Source: Methylococcaceae bacterium (GTDB lineage: Bacteria; Pseudomonadota; Gammaproteobacteria; Methylococcales; Methylomonadaceae). Taken from it: 31,441 nt of DNA. The DNA lies in assembly GCA_021647585.1 (NCBI GenBank), contig JAKIUK010000049.1:1-31441 (forward strand), read 5' to 3'. Below the pieces are notes generated by a model. It was not told the DNA's origin, made no database searches, and saw nothing but the letters and a program-made list of their open reading frames with translations. Every line of letters begins with the position of its first letter. Positions within the stretch are counted from its first letter, which is position 1. Positions 1 to 7,242 of the stretch are shown in pieces. The position numbers and the translations under genes are program-made.

Positions 1-2
1 AA

Positions 3-116
3 ATAAATGCATGGCAAAAACAGCGGAATCAAGATGCTGTTTGTGTAAACTGGCGGTTTACAACAGAAGATGCACGCATTAAATTAAAATCACTCTATCC
101 ATCAAACCAAAGTTGA
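3..116 (+). pseudogene. C-terminal end of an IS630-type transposase (partial)
   Basis: The frame starting at base 3 reads through to TGA at 114-116 and ends in a peptide containing NWRFTTEDARIKLKSLYPS, which resembles the usual C-terminus of IS630-family DDE transposases (an FTTEDARIKLK..YPS ending). The rest lies before the window, so it is unknown whether the transposase is intact. The IS end should fall a few bases after the stop, near the TACTAG at 121-126. It overlaps the cut end of the ATPase gene on the other strand, so the element probably inserted into that gene. Family assignment is from memory of the motif. Confidence 0.65.
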
Positions 117-697
117 CGGAGTACTAGGTTTTTTGTATCTTTATACAAATAATCGGAAGCATCTAAGTCATTTGCCTGCTTAAATCCGGCGCTAGCACTG
201 GTATCATGAAAATGATACACACGGCAGCCTTCCATATACTCACGTGTATATTGTCGAACAAAAGGGCTGCTTGCTTCTGAACCAGGGAGCAACCCACTTT
301 CACCCAGAACACCCTTAATTGAGAACTTCTTAGTTGAACCCGTAAACGTGCAATATTCTTCATCAAATATCAACGAATCATTATTTGCACCATGTGAAAA
401 AACTACGTGATAACCATTATTTCCTACATCAACCTCTAAATTAATCTTCGGTGTATTCTTAGCTCCAAAATGAAAAAAAGTATTGGCAAAACCTTGTTTC
501 TCAACATAAGTTTTCAGTTTACCTTGGGAAAGTTGACTTAGAAAAGTAAATAATGAAATAAAATTTGATTTACCGGCACCATTTGCACCAATAAAAATAT
601 TAATTGCTCCTAATTTTAAATCGAGTGATTTAATCGATTTAAAGCCATCTACAACTATGTGCCGAAGATGATGGCTTTGAAGTTCATTTTCAGTCAT
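95..697 (-). pseudogene. AAA family ATPase (RecF/SMC-like, AAA_21 type), C-terminus lost
   Basis: The 200-residue frame begins with a segment typical of stand-alone RecF/SMC-like ATPases: a short beta strand and FKSIKSLDLKL, then a Walker A motif GANGAGKSN at about residues 37-45. Relatives of this family are usually 350-450 residues and need a C-terminal half with the ABC-like signature, Walker B and a D-loop. That half is absent. The last residues (about LRQLWFDG) are encoded by sequence belonging to the IS630 element, so homology probably ends near residue 190. Such ATPases are frequent in islands and defence loci, often beside a nuclease or a DUF4276 protein, but no partner is visible. 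It is very likely non-functional. Confidence 0.65.
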
Positions 698-944
698 ATA
701 TAGGGATAAAATTTACATGTTTTAGAAGAATTATCTTGCTTCATATTCCATTGGTTTAAGCTATTTGTTCTGGAAACAAAAGAAAGCAAGACCGAATATT
801 TTAATAGTTTACCCTATACAGATATAACAATAAAACCAAGGGTGTTTTTGTGTACGGTATATGACTAAATGGATAGCTCTTTAACCAACTCGATATGTCA
901 AATGGATCCTGATTAGCAAAAATCTTCAGCTAACCACAACTTAT
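698..944. other. Non-coding stretch, nothing recognised
   Basis: AT-rich sequence between the ATPase start and the left attachment-type repeat. I see no open frame with a plausible start and ribosome binding site, and no RNA gene. It may contain the promoter of the ATPase on the minus strand. Confidence 0.4.
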
Positions 945-1099
945 ACCGTACTTACCCGGAATACAACAGGCATAAAAAAACCCTTAAACCTAATAGATTC
1001 AAGGGTTTTCGGTCTTTCTCGGACTACTCCGAATTATTCTGTGGTACGAGGGTCGGAATCGAACCGATACTCCCGAAGGAACTGGGTTTTGAACCCGCT
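945..1099. repeat. Left copy of a tRNA-Leu attachment-type direct repeat (attL/attR-like)
   Basis: This block matches 7243-7398 in the same orientation over about 150 bases with scattered differences. It contains the 3' half of tRNA-Leu (minus strand, 1042-1099) with the CCA end, T arm and variable arm, plus the downstream terminator hairpin. Similarity stops at the anticodon stem. A one-base loss (GGTACGAG against GGTACCGAG) and other changes make the tRNA part non-functional. In the anticodon stem an A-T pair has become G-C with both strands changed. The layout is what integration into a tRNA 3' end leaves at the distal end of an element. Confidence 0.75.
974..1006 (-). terminator. Decayed copy of the tRNA-Leu terminator
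   Basis: The hairpin with arms around CCCTT...AAGGG followed on the minus strand by a T run is the same as the one after the intact tRNA-Leu at 7271-7305. One arm base differs (CCCTTAAAC against CCCTTGAAC), which weakens the stem. Confidence 0.5.
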
Positions 1100-1488
1100 C
1101 AAAATCTAATTATAAGCTTTTTAACGCTTTTGTAAACTCTGCAAAGCCTTATGTATAACGTTCTGTAAATTTTTACAAGGTTTGTTGGGTGTTCAAAACA
1201 TTTCTGATAGTGCACGTTTTTTGCTCGTTTTACTATATTTCTAACACGAGTGCTATAAATTGCTGAAAATGAAAGGCCGTCATCGACCCATACCAGCCAG
1301 TCAAAAGACTGTCAATCAGCGTTGAAAAGTTAAAACTTTAAATTGCAAAAAACGGCTTTAATCGGTAATAATCATTTGACATAGATAAGAGGACAGTATA
1401 TTTTTTTCTTATTTGCTTTGGATAACATGTTCGTTCACCTAGTCTCGTACTTTGATACTAAACCTATTCGCCAACAGGAGATTTAATA
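1100..1488. other. Non-coding leader of the island's left end
   Basis: No gene is seen here. On the plus strand it ends with a possible promoter (1376-1402) and a good ribosome binding site (AGGAG at about 1476-1480) for the HTH gene at 1489. Confidence 0.4.
1376..1402 (+). promoter_or_regulatory. Possible promoter of the HTH gene
   Basis: TTGACA at 1376-1381 is followed by AT-rich TATATTTT from 1397. The spacer is 15 bases to TATATT or 17 to TATTTT, so the exact -10 box is uncertain. It lies about 85 bases before the HTH start. Confidence 0.4.
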
Positions 1489-1683
1489 ATGACAGATTTG
1501 GAAGATCGTTGGTTATCGATCAGCGAGATTTGTAAGTACCTCGGTGTCAGTAATGACACTGTATATAAATGGATTGATAAACATGAAATGCCTGCGCATC
1601 GTATGGGGCGCCTTTGAAAATTTAAAAAAGACGATGTTGATACATGGGTAAAAGCTGGTGGGGCTGCAGACTATAAAAAGTAA
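1489..1683 (+). pseudogene. Small excisionase-family HTH DNA-binding protein with internal stop
   Basis: From ATG 1489 the frame encodes 64 residues if the TGA at 1615-1617 is ignored. It has a MerR/excisionase-type helix-turn-helix (WLSISEICKYLGVSNDTVYK, then WIDKHEMPAHRMGRL), then KFKKDDVDTWVKAGGAAD. Relatives have Trp just before KFKKD, so TGG has become TGA here. This is a nonsense mutation, not a frameshift, since homology resumes in the same frame. Proteins of this exact type often stand directly before brxA in BREX phage-defence loci and before some restriction loci, probably as regulators. The following gene fragment supports the BREX reading. A 42-residue product could still contain the HTH. 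Confidence 0.7.
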
Positions 1684-1695
1684 TCTAAACTGAGA

Positions 1696-1821
1696 ATGAA
1701 TAACGAAAGATATAGCATGTCATTTACAACGGGAGGCCTCTTTCATCATGATTCGGTGAAATTGACTGAGCTGTATCTGAAATTAGGTGATTGGGATTTA
1801 GTAAAAAATAAGGCCCGTTAA
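1696..1821 (+). pseudogene. brxA: BrxA (DUF1819) fragment, first 41 codons only
   Basis: ATG 1696 to TAA 1819-1821 gives a 41-residue peptide with SFTTGGLF followed by LTELYLKLGDWDLVKNK. I recognise this as the N-terminus of DUF1819 proteins, which are BrxA of BREX systems and normally about 200 residues long. The frame leaves homology after VKNK and runs into a terminator hairpin, so the rest of the gene was deleted. It starts 12 bases after the HTH gene, the usual BREX order (HTH, brxA, brxB, brxC, pglX, pglZ, brxL). None of the later genes is present. The assignment comes from remembered family motifs, so a profile search should confirm it. Confidence 0.65.
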
Positions 1822-1834
1822 AACGGGCCTTATT
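1807..1834 (-). terminator. Rho-independent terminator of the small lipoprotein gene
   Basis: Two perfect 13-base arms (1807-1819 and 1822-1834, core AAGGCCCGTT) are followed on the minus strand by a T-rich tract at 1803-1808. It lies 10 bases past the lipoprotein stop. The brxA fragment on the other strand ends inside it, so the deletion joined brxA to the terminator of its neighbour. Confidence 0.8.
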
Positions 1835-1843
1835 CAATTGGCA

Positions 1844-2008
1844 TTAATTGTTTTTCGATGTCTTCTTGCGGTCATCATTATATGACCAATCACTGTTACC
1901 AGTCGAGCCTTGTCCCAAACGTTGCTCCGAACCGTCAGGGTCATCCATACAGCCAGCTAAGCTAAAAAGCATGAGAGTCATTGCTAGTAAAGAAAGAAGT
2001 TTTTTCAT
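1844..2008 (-). CDS. Small predicted lipoprotein (54 residues)
   Basis: ATG 2008-2006 follows GGAG eight bases upstream (TTGGAGAATTTC) and the frame ends in TAA at 1846-1844. The product starts with a short positive stretch (MKKL), a hydrophobic segment and a lipobox LAGC with Cys at residue 20. Met follows the Cys, so by the usual +2 rule it should go to the outer membrane. The mature part is about 34 residues, polar and rich in Asp, Ser, Asn and Lys. No domain is recognised. It has its own terminator and a convincing start, so it looks like an intact independent unit among broken genes. Function unknown. Confidence 0.65.
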   Translation of the reverse strand: MKKLLSLLAMTLMLFSLAGCMDDPDGSEQRLGQGSTGNSDWSYNDDRKKTSKNN

Positions 2009-2377
2009 GAAATTCTCCAAAATTGTGTTGTAATTTAATTGTTATTATTATGCCATTCCGGCAGACATCTTATAACATGACTTGTTTAAAAAAAGCAAGA
2101 ACCCTACTGGAAAGATTTGGAATTATTTGTATTTAGGCGGGGTAATTAGATCAGTTGGTCCTGAGAAAAAGCAAAAATTACACTATTGTATAGTTGCTCA
2201 GACTTAAAAAGACGTATATATCTGCAAAAATAGCAGATATATACGTCATATTTAGACCTTTGGAGGGATCGATTTCAATACTAATGTATAATGCCGAAAA
2301 AATCAATTCCAATTATTATATTAATGTGGTAAATGGGTGTAAGTTACATTTAAAATAGATGGGAATTGTAAATAAAC
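2009..2377. other. Intergenic region with one long hairpin
   Basis: No gene is recognised. It probably contains the lipoprotein promoter on the minus strand and holds the hairpin listed at 2211-2247. Confidence 0.4.
2211..2247. repeat. Perfect 15-base inverted repeat
   Basis: GACGTATATATCTGC and its exact reverse complement flank a seven-base A-rich loop. No T run follows, so it is not a classical terminator. It could be a cruciform, a protein-binding palindrome or a transposon remnant. Confidence 0.6.
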
Positions 2378-2467
2378 ACAGTTTTTAATTTTATACTTCA
2401 CTTATTTATAAATTCGCCTAGAATAGGTCGATTGAATTTTGATTGAATGTTTTTTTAAGGTATTTAC
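2378..2467 (+). promoter_or_regulatory. Duplicated rpsP leader and promoter region
   Basis: This matches the region in front of the intact rpsP (27715-27804, reverse strand). The last 36 bases before the ATG are identical and the promoter-like TAGAAT and TTCACT boxes are both kept. It is the 5' end of the second rpsP-rimM copy. Confidence 0.75.
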
Positions 2468-2718
2468 ATGGTAACTATTCGTCTTGCTAGGGGGGCGCAA
2501 AAAATCGCCCATTTTATCACGTTGTTGTTGCAGACAGCAGAAAGAGCCGTGATGGGCGTTATATTGAGCGTTTAGGGTTTTTTAATCCTTTTGCACGTGG
2601 AAACGAAGAAAAATTGCGTTTAGAAGATGAGCGTATTGCTTACTGGAAATCTGTTGGTGCACAAACGTCTGATCGCGTTGAAAAATTACTTAAAGATGCT
2701 AGTAAGGCTGCTGCATAA
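2468..2718 (+). pseudogene. rpsP: Second copy of rpsP (ribosomal protein bS16), frameshifted
   Basis: The start matches intact rpsP (MVTIRLARG), but one base is missing at the G run 2490-2495 compared with the intact gene. The frame then reads out to an early stop. Allowing one frameshift restores full-length bS16 of 83 residues, with KNRPFYHVVVADSRKSRDGR and the ending LLKDASKAAA. The total length of 251 bases against 252 for the intact gene confirms a single deletion. Relative to the intact copy there are many conservative substitutions, so this is an old duplicate or a transferred homologue. Confidence 0.85.
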
Positions 2719-2723
2719 GCGTT

Positions 2724-3132
2724 TTGCCAGACAGTGAGCTCATTAACGTTGGTGAAATATCCGGCGTATTTGGGATTAAGGGATGGGTTAAAGTCTATTC
2801 GCTTACTGATCCAAGAGAGAATATTTTAAGTTATTCCCCTTGGATACTTAAAAAAGGCAGTGAGATTAAGGAAGTAAAACTCATTAACGGAAACCGGCAA
2901 GGTAAGTCTGTCGTTGCCTGTTTAGAGGGGATTTCCGATAAAAATATTGCTGAATCTTATAGTGGCTGGGATATTCTGATGAAGAAAAGCCAGTTACCTG
3001 ATATAGAAGAGGGTGAATATTACTGGGCAGATCTTGTTGGTTTGCAGGTAGAGACAGAACAAGGTGTTAATTTAGGTAAGGTTGATTATCTTATTGAAAC
3101 GGGTGCAAATGATGTGCTGGTTGTTATAGATG
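2724..3132 (+). pseudogene. rimM: Second copy of rimM, truncated at its 3' end
   Basis: It starts with TTG at 2724, as does the intact rimM at 27457. The first 136 residues align with the intact RimM (SVFGIKGW-type N-terminal barrel, then EEGEYYWADLVGL and LIETGANDVLVVID). After ATAGATG homology stops and the frame continues for about 20 unrelated residues to 3197. The lost part is the end of the PRC-barrel domain, which binds ribosomal protein uS19, so the product would not be a functional 16S maturation factor. The five-base gap to rpsP matches the intact operon. Confidence 0.85.
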
Positions 3133-3343
3133 TAAATGGTTTCAAAAGTTCCCAGACATTTGCGAAAAAATACTCCATTGCTGACTTTATGCCTTGATAG
3201 CAGCCCCCATATGGCCAGCCTTTCATCATCACCATCTCTATATCCTTATCGAGAACATCTGGTAGAGTACTGGTGTCACCACTCGCAAAGATTTTATAAA
3301 AATGTTTAACTGTATCAATGTTACTAGAAGCCATGTCTTTCAT
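3133..3343 (-). pseudogene. SnoaL-like (NTF2 fold) protein fragment
   Basis: The minus strand encodes about 65 residues with NIDTVKHFYKIFASGD, then KDIEMVMMKGWPYGG and a following helix: the N-terminal half of a SnoaL-like/NTF2-fold protein (usually 120-150 residues). The start is ATG at 3334 or 3343; AGGA stands eight bases before the former. The gene is cut at 3132/3133, where it abuts the truncated second rimM copy, so the two fragments meet tail to tail at one breakpoint. Substrate and role of the original protein are unknown. Confidence 0.6.
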
Positions 3344-3373
3344 CCTAAAGTTTTTGCAATGCATACTAAGCAA

Positions 3374-4175
3374 GAAATTTTCTACAAAAACGATAAGGCT
3401 TACAGTTCAAAAAGTCAATAAAACAAGATTATTACGTAGCAATCAGCCTATTAGTTAAATAAAAAGTAAAGCATGAATTTAGCCAGTACGTTGGTTCTGA
3501 ATTAATGCAAAAGGTAAGTGTGAATTTAAAATTAAAGGCTATTTTCGTTATCTTGACTGGCTGCAATTGGCTGTTTTGAGTCAGTCAAATTACCTGAAAA
3601 TCTTAGTGGCTTGATCTTTAGTAATTCAGAACTTTGTTATAGTTACCCCCCGTACCCCGAACAAATACGCCATAAGGTAGCGGGGAATATTCACCCTATC
3701 TTTTTACTGTTGTGAAAAGGCTCTCCGGTGGAAAACAAATAAAACGGCTACAAGCCTTATATACAGAGGGATACAAAAACAAAAAACAACCTCCTGCCAA
3801 GGGCTATAGCACCCTGAAAACTCAAAATTTTCGCACTTCAAATTACCCGCGACAGAAGAAATCTTAGAAGTACCTTTTCTTAATTAAGCCCTTTTAAACC
3901 TTGTGGGATTTTTGTATTTAATACCTAGCACATAATAATCTAGCTGGGGTATCCGTCACCAGAACAAAGGTGCTGGACTTTTACCCCCCCCTATACCTGC
4001 ATTGCTATACCCTCCATAGAAAACTCCCGACGGTGTTCAGAAATAGGGGCTATCGGTCTAGGTATCAGGAACCCCAAAGAATTCACCCTCCCCTTCCCTA
4101 TTCACTTACTCAAAATAAAACCACACTAAATAATCACTTATAATAAAATCTATAGCACCCCTTACCCTCCTGAGA
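3374..4175. other. Long stretch without an assignable gene
   Basis: There is one open frame at 3676-3861 (plus strand, GTG possible at 3712) whose product is Lys/Gln-rich with QIKRLQALYTEGYKNKKQPP. I cannot assign it and it may be a remnant or chance. The second half has several C-rich runs (for example 3646-3656 and 3981-3992) and two copies of CTATAGCACCC (about 3804 and 4151). No RNA gene is recognised. Confidence 0.35.
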
Positions 4176-4484
4176 GTGGGGAGCCGTGGTGTAAGTGACG
4201 CTGGATATAAGCATATCCCTATTATTGCTGGAGGTCGAAAACCTAAAGAGTTACCTGAGTTTAACTGGGTTAATACGGTATTGGGTAATGTTAAAACCAG
4301 TCTCAATGGTGCTTATCATGCCTTTGATTTTAGTAAATATGCTCACCGCTATTTAGCGGCTATTGCCTATCGGCTTAACCGGCGATTTATTCTCAAAACA
4401 TTACCTGAGCGTTTGCTGATCGCTGCAGTTAACACCGAAACTCGGCCCGCAGCTTGGTTGTGCTTAGCGGAAGATTCTTACTAA
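4176..4484 (+). pseudogene. IS1595-type (ISXO2-like) transposase, C-terminal part
   Basis: About 100 residues match the C-terminus of IS1595-family transposases: FNWVNTVLGNVKTSLNGAYHAFD, then YAHRYLAAIAYRLNRRF and a closing LAEDSY-type ending. The full family protein is roughly 300 residues, so the N-terminal zinc ribbon and most of the catalytic domain are missing. The upstream sequence to 4175 shows no matching frame. The right end lies near 4490, directly against the primase-like gene fragment, so the element probably interrupted that gene and then lost its left part. Confidence 0.75.
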
Positions 4485-4497
4485 TCAGGATTAATTT

Positions 4498-4593
4498 TGT
4501 GAGGTGGAACTTGCCATCAGCAGGAACGTGGGCGTATTCAATGCCTACTTCTAAACAAGCATTTTTTGCCAGGTCTGCAATGGAAGGATTCAT
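4498..4593 (-). pseudogene. N-terminal fragment of a phage/island primase-like protein
   Basis: ATG 4593-4591 overlaps the stop of the preceding gene (TGATG), which indicates translational coupling. About 32 residues (NPSIADLAKNACLEVGIEY, then VPADGKFH) resemble the start of the primase/helicase proteins that follow alpA in P4-like islands. After that the IS1595 remnant begins. The match is short and from memory, so it is a likely but not certain call. Confidence 0.4.
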
Positions 4594-4829
4594 CAATAAC
4601 CACCCCAGGCACTTATTATTGCCTTGTTAATCTCAGTATTGATATATTGTTTAATTCCATTTCGACAGGTTCCGCAGTAACAATCATTTAAACGATGAGC
4701 CATAAATTTATAATCACATCCCCTGCAAATTTTTTTAAAACCCTTCTTACGATGAAAATATTTTTCAAAATTAATGACAACAGGCTTTAATGGTTTTCTT
4801 GGATTAACTGAATTGAACGGGCGGCTCAT
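4593..4829 (-). CDS. Small zinc-ribbon protein of the island (78 residues)
   Basis: The 78-residue product has a basic N-terminal half and a cysteine cluster CRGCDYKF...CYCGTC at about residues 36-57, which fits a treble-clef or zinc-ribbon fold. The start overlaps the alpA stop (ATGA) and its own stop overlaps the next start. The three genes form a tightly coupled alpA operon on the minus strand. Small zinc-ribbon proteins at this position are common in P4-like satellites, but no function is known to me. Confidence 0.6.
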   Translation of the reverse strand: MSRPFNSVNPRKPLKPVVINFEKYFHRKKGFKKICRGCDYKFMAHRLNDCYCGTCRNGIKQYINTEINKAIISAWGGY

Positions 4830-5035
4830 TTTGACACCTCCCGCGCTTCAATTTTACTCTGTATCCAGTCTAATACTTCTTGACGCACCCAGGCACTAGA
4901 CCTTTCTGATATTTTTACATTTTTTGGGAATTCGTTTGCACTGATAGCCTCATACAGCGAGATTTTTGATAACCCCGTCATACCCAAGACTACATTCAAA
5001 CGGATGAGCTGAATTGCTTCTTCTACTTCTGACAT
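4826..5035 (-). CDS. alpA: AlpA family transcriptional regulator
   Basis: This 69-residue protein has the AlpA/CP4-57 regulator layout: RLNVVLGMTGLSKISLYEAI (winged-helix HTH with recognition helix), then FPKNVKISERSSAWVRQEVLDW and a short basic tail. Family members bind DNA and control integrase or excision in P4-like cryptic prophages. It leads an operon with the zinc-ribbon and primase-like genes and sits downstream of a region with repeated AATCCCCAT boxes that may be its own operator. The gene is intact. Confidence 0.85.
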   Translation of the reverse strand: MSEVEEAIQLIRLNVVLGMTGLSKISLYEAISANEFPKNVKISERSSAWVRQEVLDWIQSKIEAREVSK

Positions 5036-5041
5036 TTTTAA

Positions 5042-5096
5042 ACTCTCGCTTTTGATTAACCTATACAGCCCTTTGTGGTGGACTGCGTTCGAGAGT
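5042..5096. repeat. Inverted repeat in the alpA leader
   Basis: ACTCTCG at 5042-5048 and CGAGAGT at 5090-5096 face each other just before the alpA start at 5035. It could form a leader hairpin or an operator. Confidence 0.4.
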
Positions 5097-5103
5097 ATTA
5101 AAT

Positions 5104-5202
5104 AATCCCCATTAAAACCCCGTCAATTGGGGAATTAAATGGGGATTAAATATATTTTAAATCGTTGATTATATTATGGTGTTTTTCATTAAATCCCCAT
5201 TA
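5104..5202. promoter_or_regulatory. Repeated AATCCCCAT boxes upstream of alpA
   Basis: AATCCCCATTA occurs at 5104-5114 and again at 5192-5202; AATGGGGATT, the inverse form, is at 5138-5147, and a weaker inverse ATTGGGGAATTA at 5126-5137. Such spaced boxes in an otherwise AT-rich gap suggest binding sites for a regulator (AlpA or the 5222-5869 product) or replication iterons. Confidence 0.5.
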
Positions 5203-5221
5203 TTACTGACTCTTTGGGGGT

Positions 5222-5869
5222 TTATTTTTTAGACCGTCCTCTAGTCCCTTTTTTGAAGCCAATCTGTACTAAACAATCATCAATATGAGTGTCATTTCTA
5301 GTATAAAAGTCTAAACATTTCTGTAACTCAGGAACATTTGCTTTTAAATGCGTGGTGGTCGTACTTACTGGATATTTAGCTAATAAATCCTGAGCAATTT
5401 CTTTAATTTCACCCGCAACAATCTGTTTTTTTGTCTTCTCAACATCAGGTTTATGTTTATTTTCTTCTTCATTACCGCTTATAACTTGCAAAGACTCATT
5501 GCTATTTTTAACTAATAATGGTTCCCCTGTATTTTTGTCAATGAGCTTTAAAACCTCATTATTTCTATATGATTTGTTTTTAAAATAAAAAGCCAATATT
5601 ACCCCGGCATCTATAATGCCTGCCACATAATCCTTTAAACAGTATGTGGCCAGCTTTACTACCTGGCCAGGGAAGGGGCCAATTTTTTCTTCAATGCATT
5701 TTCCTTTTGAATCTATAACCTGTTTTAAGGCAATCCCATTTCCAACAATAATTCCAATGCCAATTCGTTCTTTTACGCCAAGATAAATCAAATCATCCTC
5801 TGAACAATTAAGCATTTCAGCCGCTATTTCCAACGGATAATAATCGCGTTCCATAAAACACCCCATCAA
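5222..5869 (-). CDS. Unassigned island protein (215 residues)
   Basis: I do not recognise a named family. The N-terminus (YYPLEIAAEMLNCSEDDLIYLG, residues about 10-31) looks like a helix-turn-helix similar to AlpA-type or excisionase segments. The middle is a mixed region with a Lys/Glu/Asn-rich linker (about residues 120-150), and the C-terminus is basic (KKGTRGRSKK). This pattern fits a two-domain DNA-binding protein. It sits between integrase and alpA, where P4-like islands often encode a regulator. The start may be ATG 5869, or the third Met four codons later. Confidence 0.55.
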   Translation of the reverse strand: MMGCFMERDYYPLEIAAEMLNCSEDDLIYLGVKERIGIGIIVGNGIALKQVIDSKGKCIEEKIGPFPGQVVKLATYCLKDYVAGIIDAGVILAFYFKNKSYRNNEVLKLIDKNTGEPLLVKNSNESLQVISGNEEENKHKPDVEKTKKQIVAGEIKEIAQDLLAKYPVSTTTTHLKANVPELQKCLDFYTRNDTHIDDCLVQIGFKKGTRGRSKK

Positions 5870-5948
5870 AGTGCATCATCAAAATAAGAAACTGAGCAAC
5901 AGAATGATGAGTTCTGCTTTCGGGGATCAACCTAGCTCAGTTAAACTG

Positions 5949-7204
5949 TTAAGCCTGTTTTCTAATGGGGATAACTGTAGCCCCTCTTTTCAAGCTATCT
6001 AAATAATCAGCCCAAGCTTGCATCATCTTTTTTCGTTCTTCCAGGTATTGCGCTCGGTTATAAGCGGCTCGGACTTTATTCCTTGAGGTATGGGCTAATT
6101 GTCGCTCTATTGCATCAGGACTCCAGCCTTGCTCATTCAATAATGTAGATGCAGTGGTTCTAAAACCGTGTGCGCTCATGGTTTCCTTATCATAATCCAT
6201 AGCCCTTAACGCCAGTCTAATCGTGTTATTACTCATGGGGCGCTTATCACTTCTAGCACTGGGGAACACATAACGACCTATACCCGTTAATTTTTGTATT
6301 TCCTCTAGCACACTTGTAGCTTGCGAGGATAATGGAACAATCTGTTCTGTTTCGGTTTTGGTCACAAAATAACGCCATTCCTTTACATCAAGGTCTAAGT
6401 CTTTCCATTCCATCTGCCTTATTTCCCCAGAACGGGCAAATAATAAAGGCGATAGGATCAAGGCACACTTAACAACAAAGGTTCCAGAATAATTATCAAT
6501 ATCTCTCATTAACCGCCCTATTTCGCGTGGATCAGTAATTGCAGCGCGGTGTTTTACTTTTATTAAGGGTAAAGCATCGGTTACAACGGGACTGGGATCA
6601 TATTCCATAAGGCCATGTGCAACGGCATATTTAAAAACACGGTGACAATGATTTAAAACTCTGTGCGCTGTTTCGACTGTTTGTCTTTTAGCAATGGGTA
6701 AAACCAATTCCAGCACATCAGGCGCTTTAATATCGGCTATGGCTTTATTACCCAAATAAGGGAAAACATGATTTTCTAATCGTTTTGATACTTTATTGAA
6801 TGTTGAAGGCACAACAGTTTGTTGATAAGACTCTAACCACCGCCCTGCAACATCTGCAAAAGAATTTTCCAGGGGAATACCAGCTTTTATCCTTTGCTGA
6901 TCCTCAACAGATTTTTCTATTATCTGCTTTTGCTGTTTTCGTTTTTCTGAAGGGTCGACACCATCAGCAATTAGTTTTTGAAATTCTAATGCCTTTAACC
7001 TGGCTTGCTTTAATCCAATTTCAGGATAGACACCAAGAGAAAGTTTTTTTCGGCTACCCTGAAAAGAATAATTTAATCGCCAGTATTTTGATCCATTGGG
7101 ATTAATAAGAATGAATAGCCCTTTACCATCATTAAGCGATAAGGTTTTTCTTGAGGTAGACAGGCTTTAATACTCAAGTCTGATTTTATAAGCTCTCTAG
7201 CCAT
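5949..7204 (-). pseudogene. P4-type tyrosine integrase, frameshifted near its start
   Basis: The likely start is ATG 7204-7202, giving MARELIKSDL...LPQEKPYRL. One base is missing near 7139-7143, and this frame then meets a stop. The frame after the shift gives NDGKGLFILINPNGSKYWRL and continues unbroken to 5949, so one inserted A would restore about 418 residues. Domains: DUF4102-type arm-binding N-terminus (about 1-90), core-binding domain, and a catalytic domain with Arg in FARSGEIR, HGFRTT, QLAHTSRN and the Tyr in AYNRAQYL. All catalytic residues are present. The gene lies next to tRNA-Leu, its expected target. The loss is at an A run, so a sequencing error is possible. Confidence 0.85.
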
Positions 7205-7242
7205 AAAATGTAGCCACTTTTTGCTGGTTTTTAACGGTTTTA

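Noticed and set aside
1042..1099. A second functional tRNA-Leu
   Set aside because: Only the 3' half is present. The 5' half beyond the anticodon stem is unrelated and one base of the acceptor end is missing.
2211..2247. Rho-independent terminator
   Set aside because: The 15-base stem is perfect but no T run follows on either strand.
3676..3861. Small protein gene with a Lys/Gln-rich product
   Set aside because: No ribosome site and no recognised family. It lies among remnants, so it is noted only as part of the gap.
6800..7105. Plus-strand frame of 101 codons over the integrase N-terminal part
   Set aside because: The opposite strand encodes a recognisable DUF4102/P4 integrase here, so this frame is a shadow.
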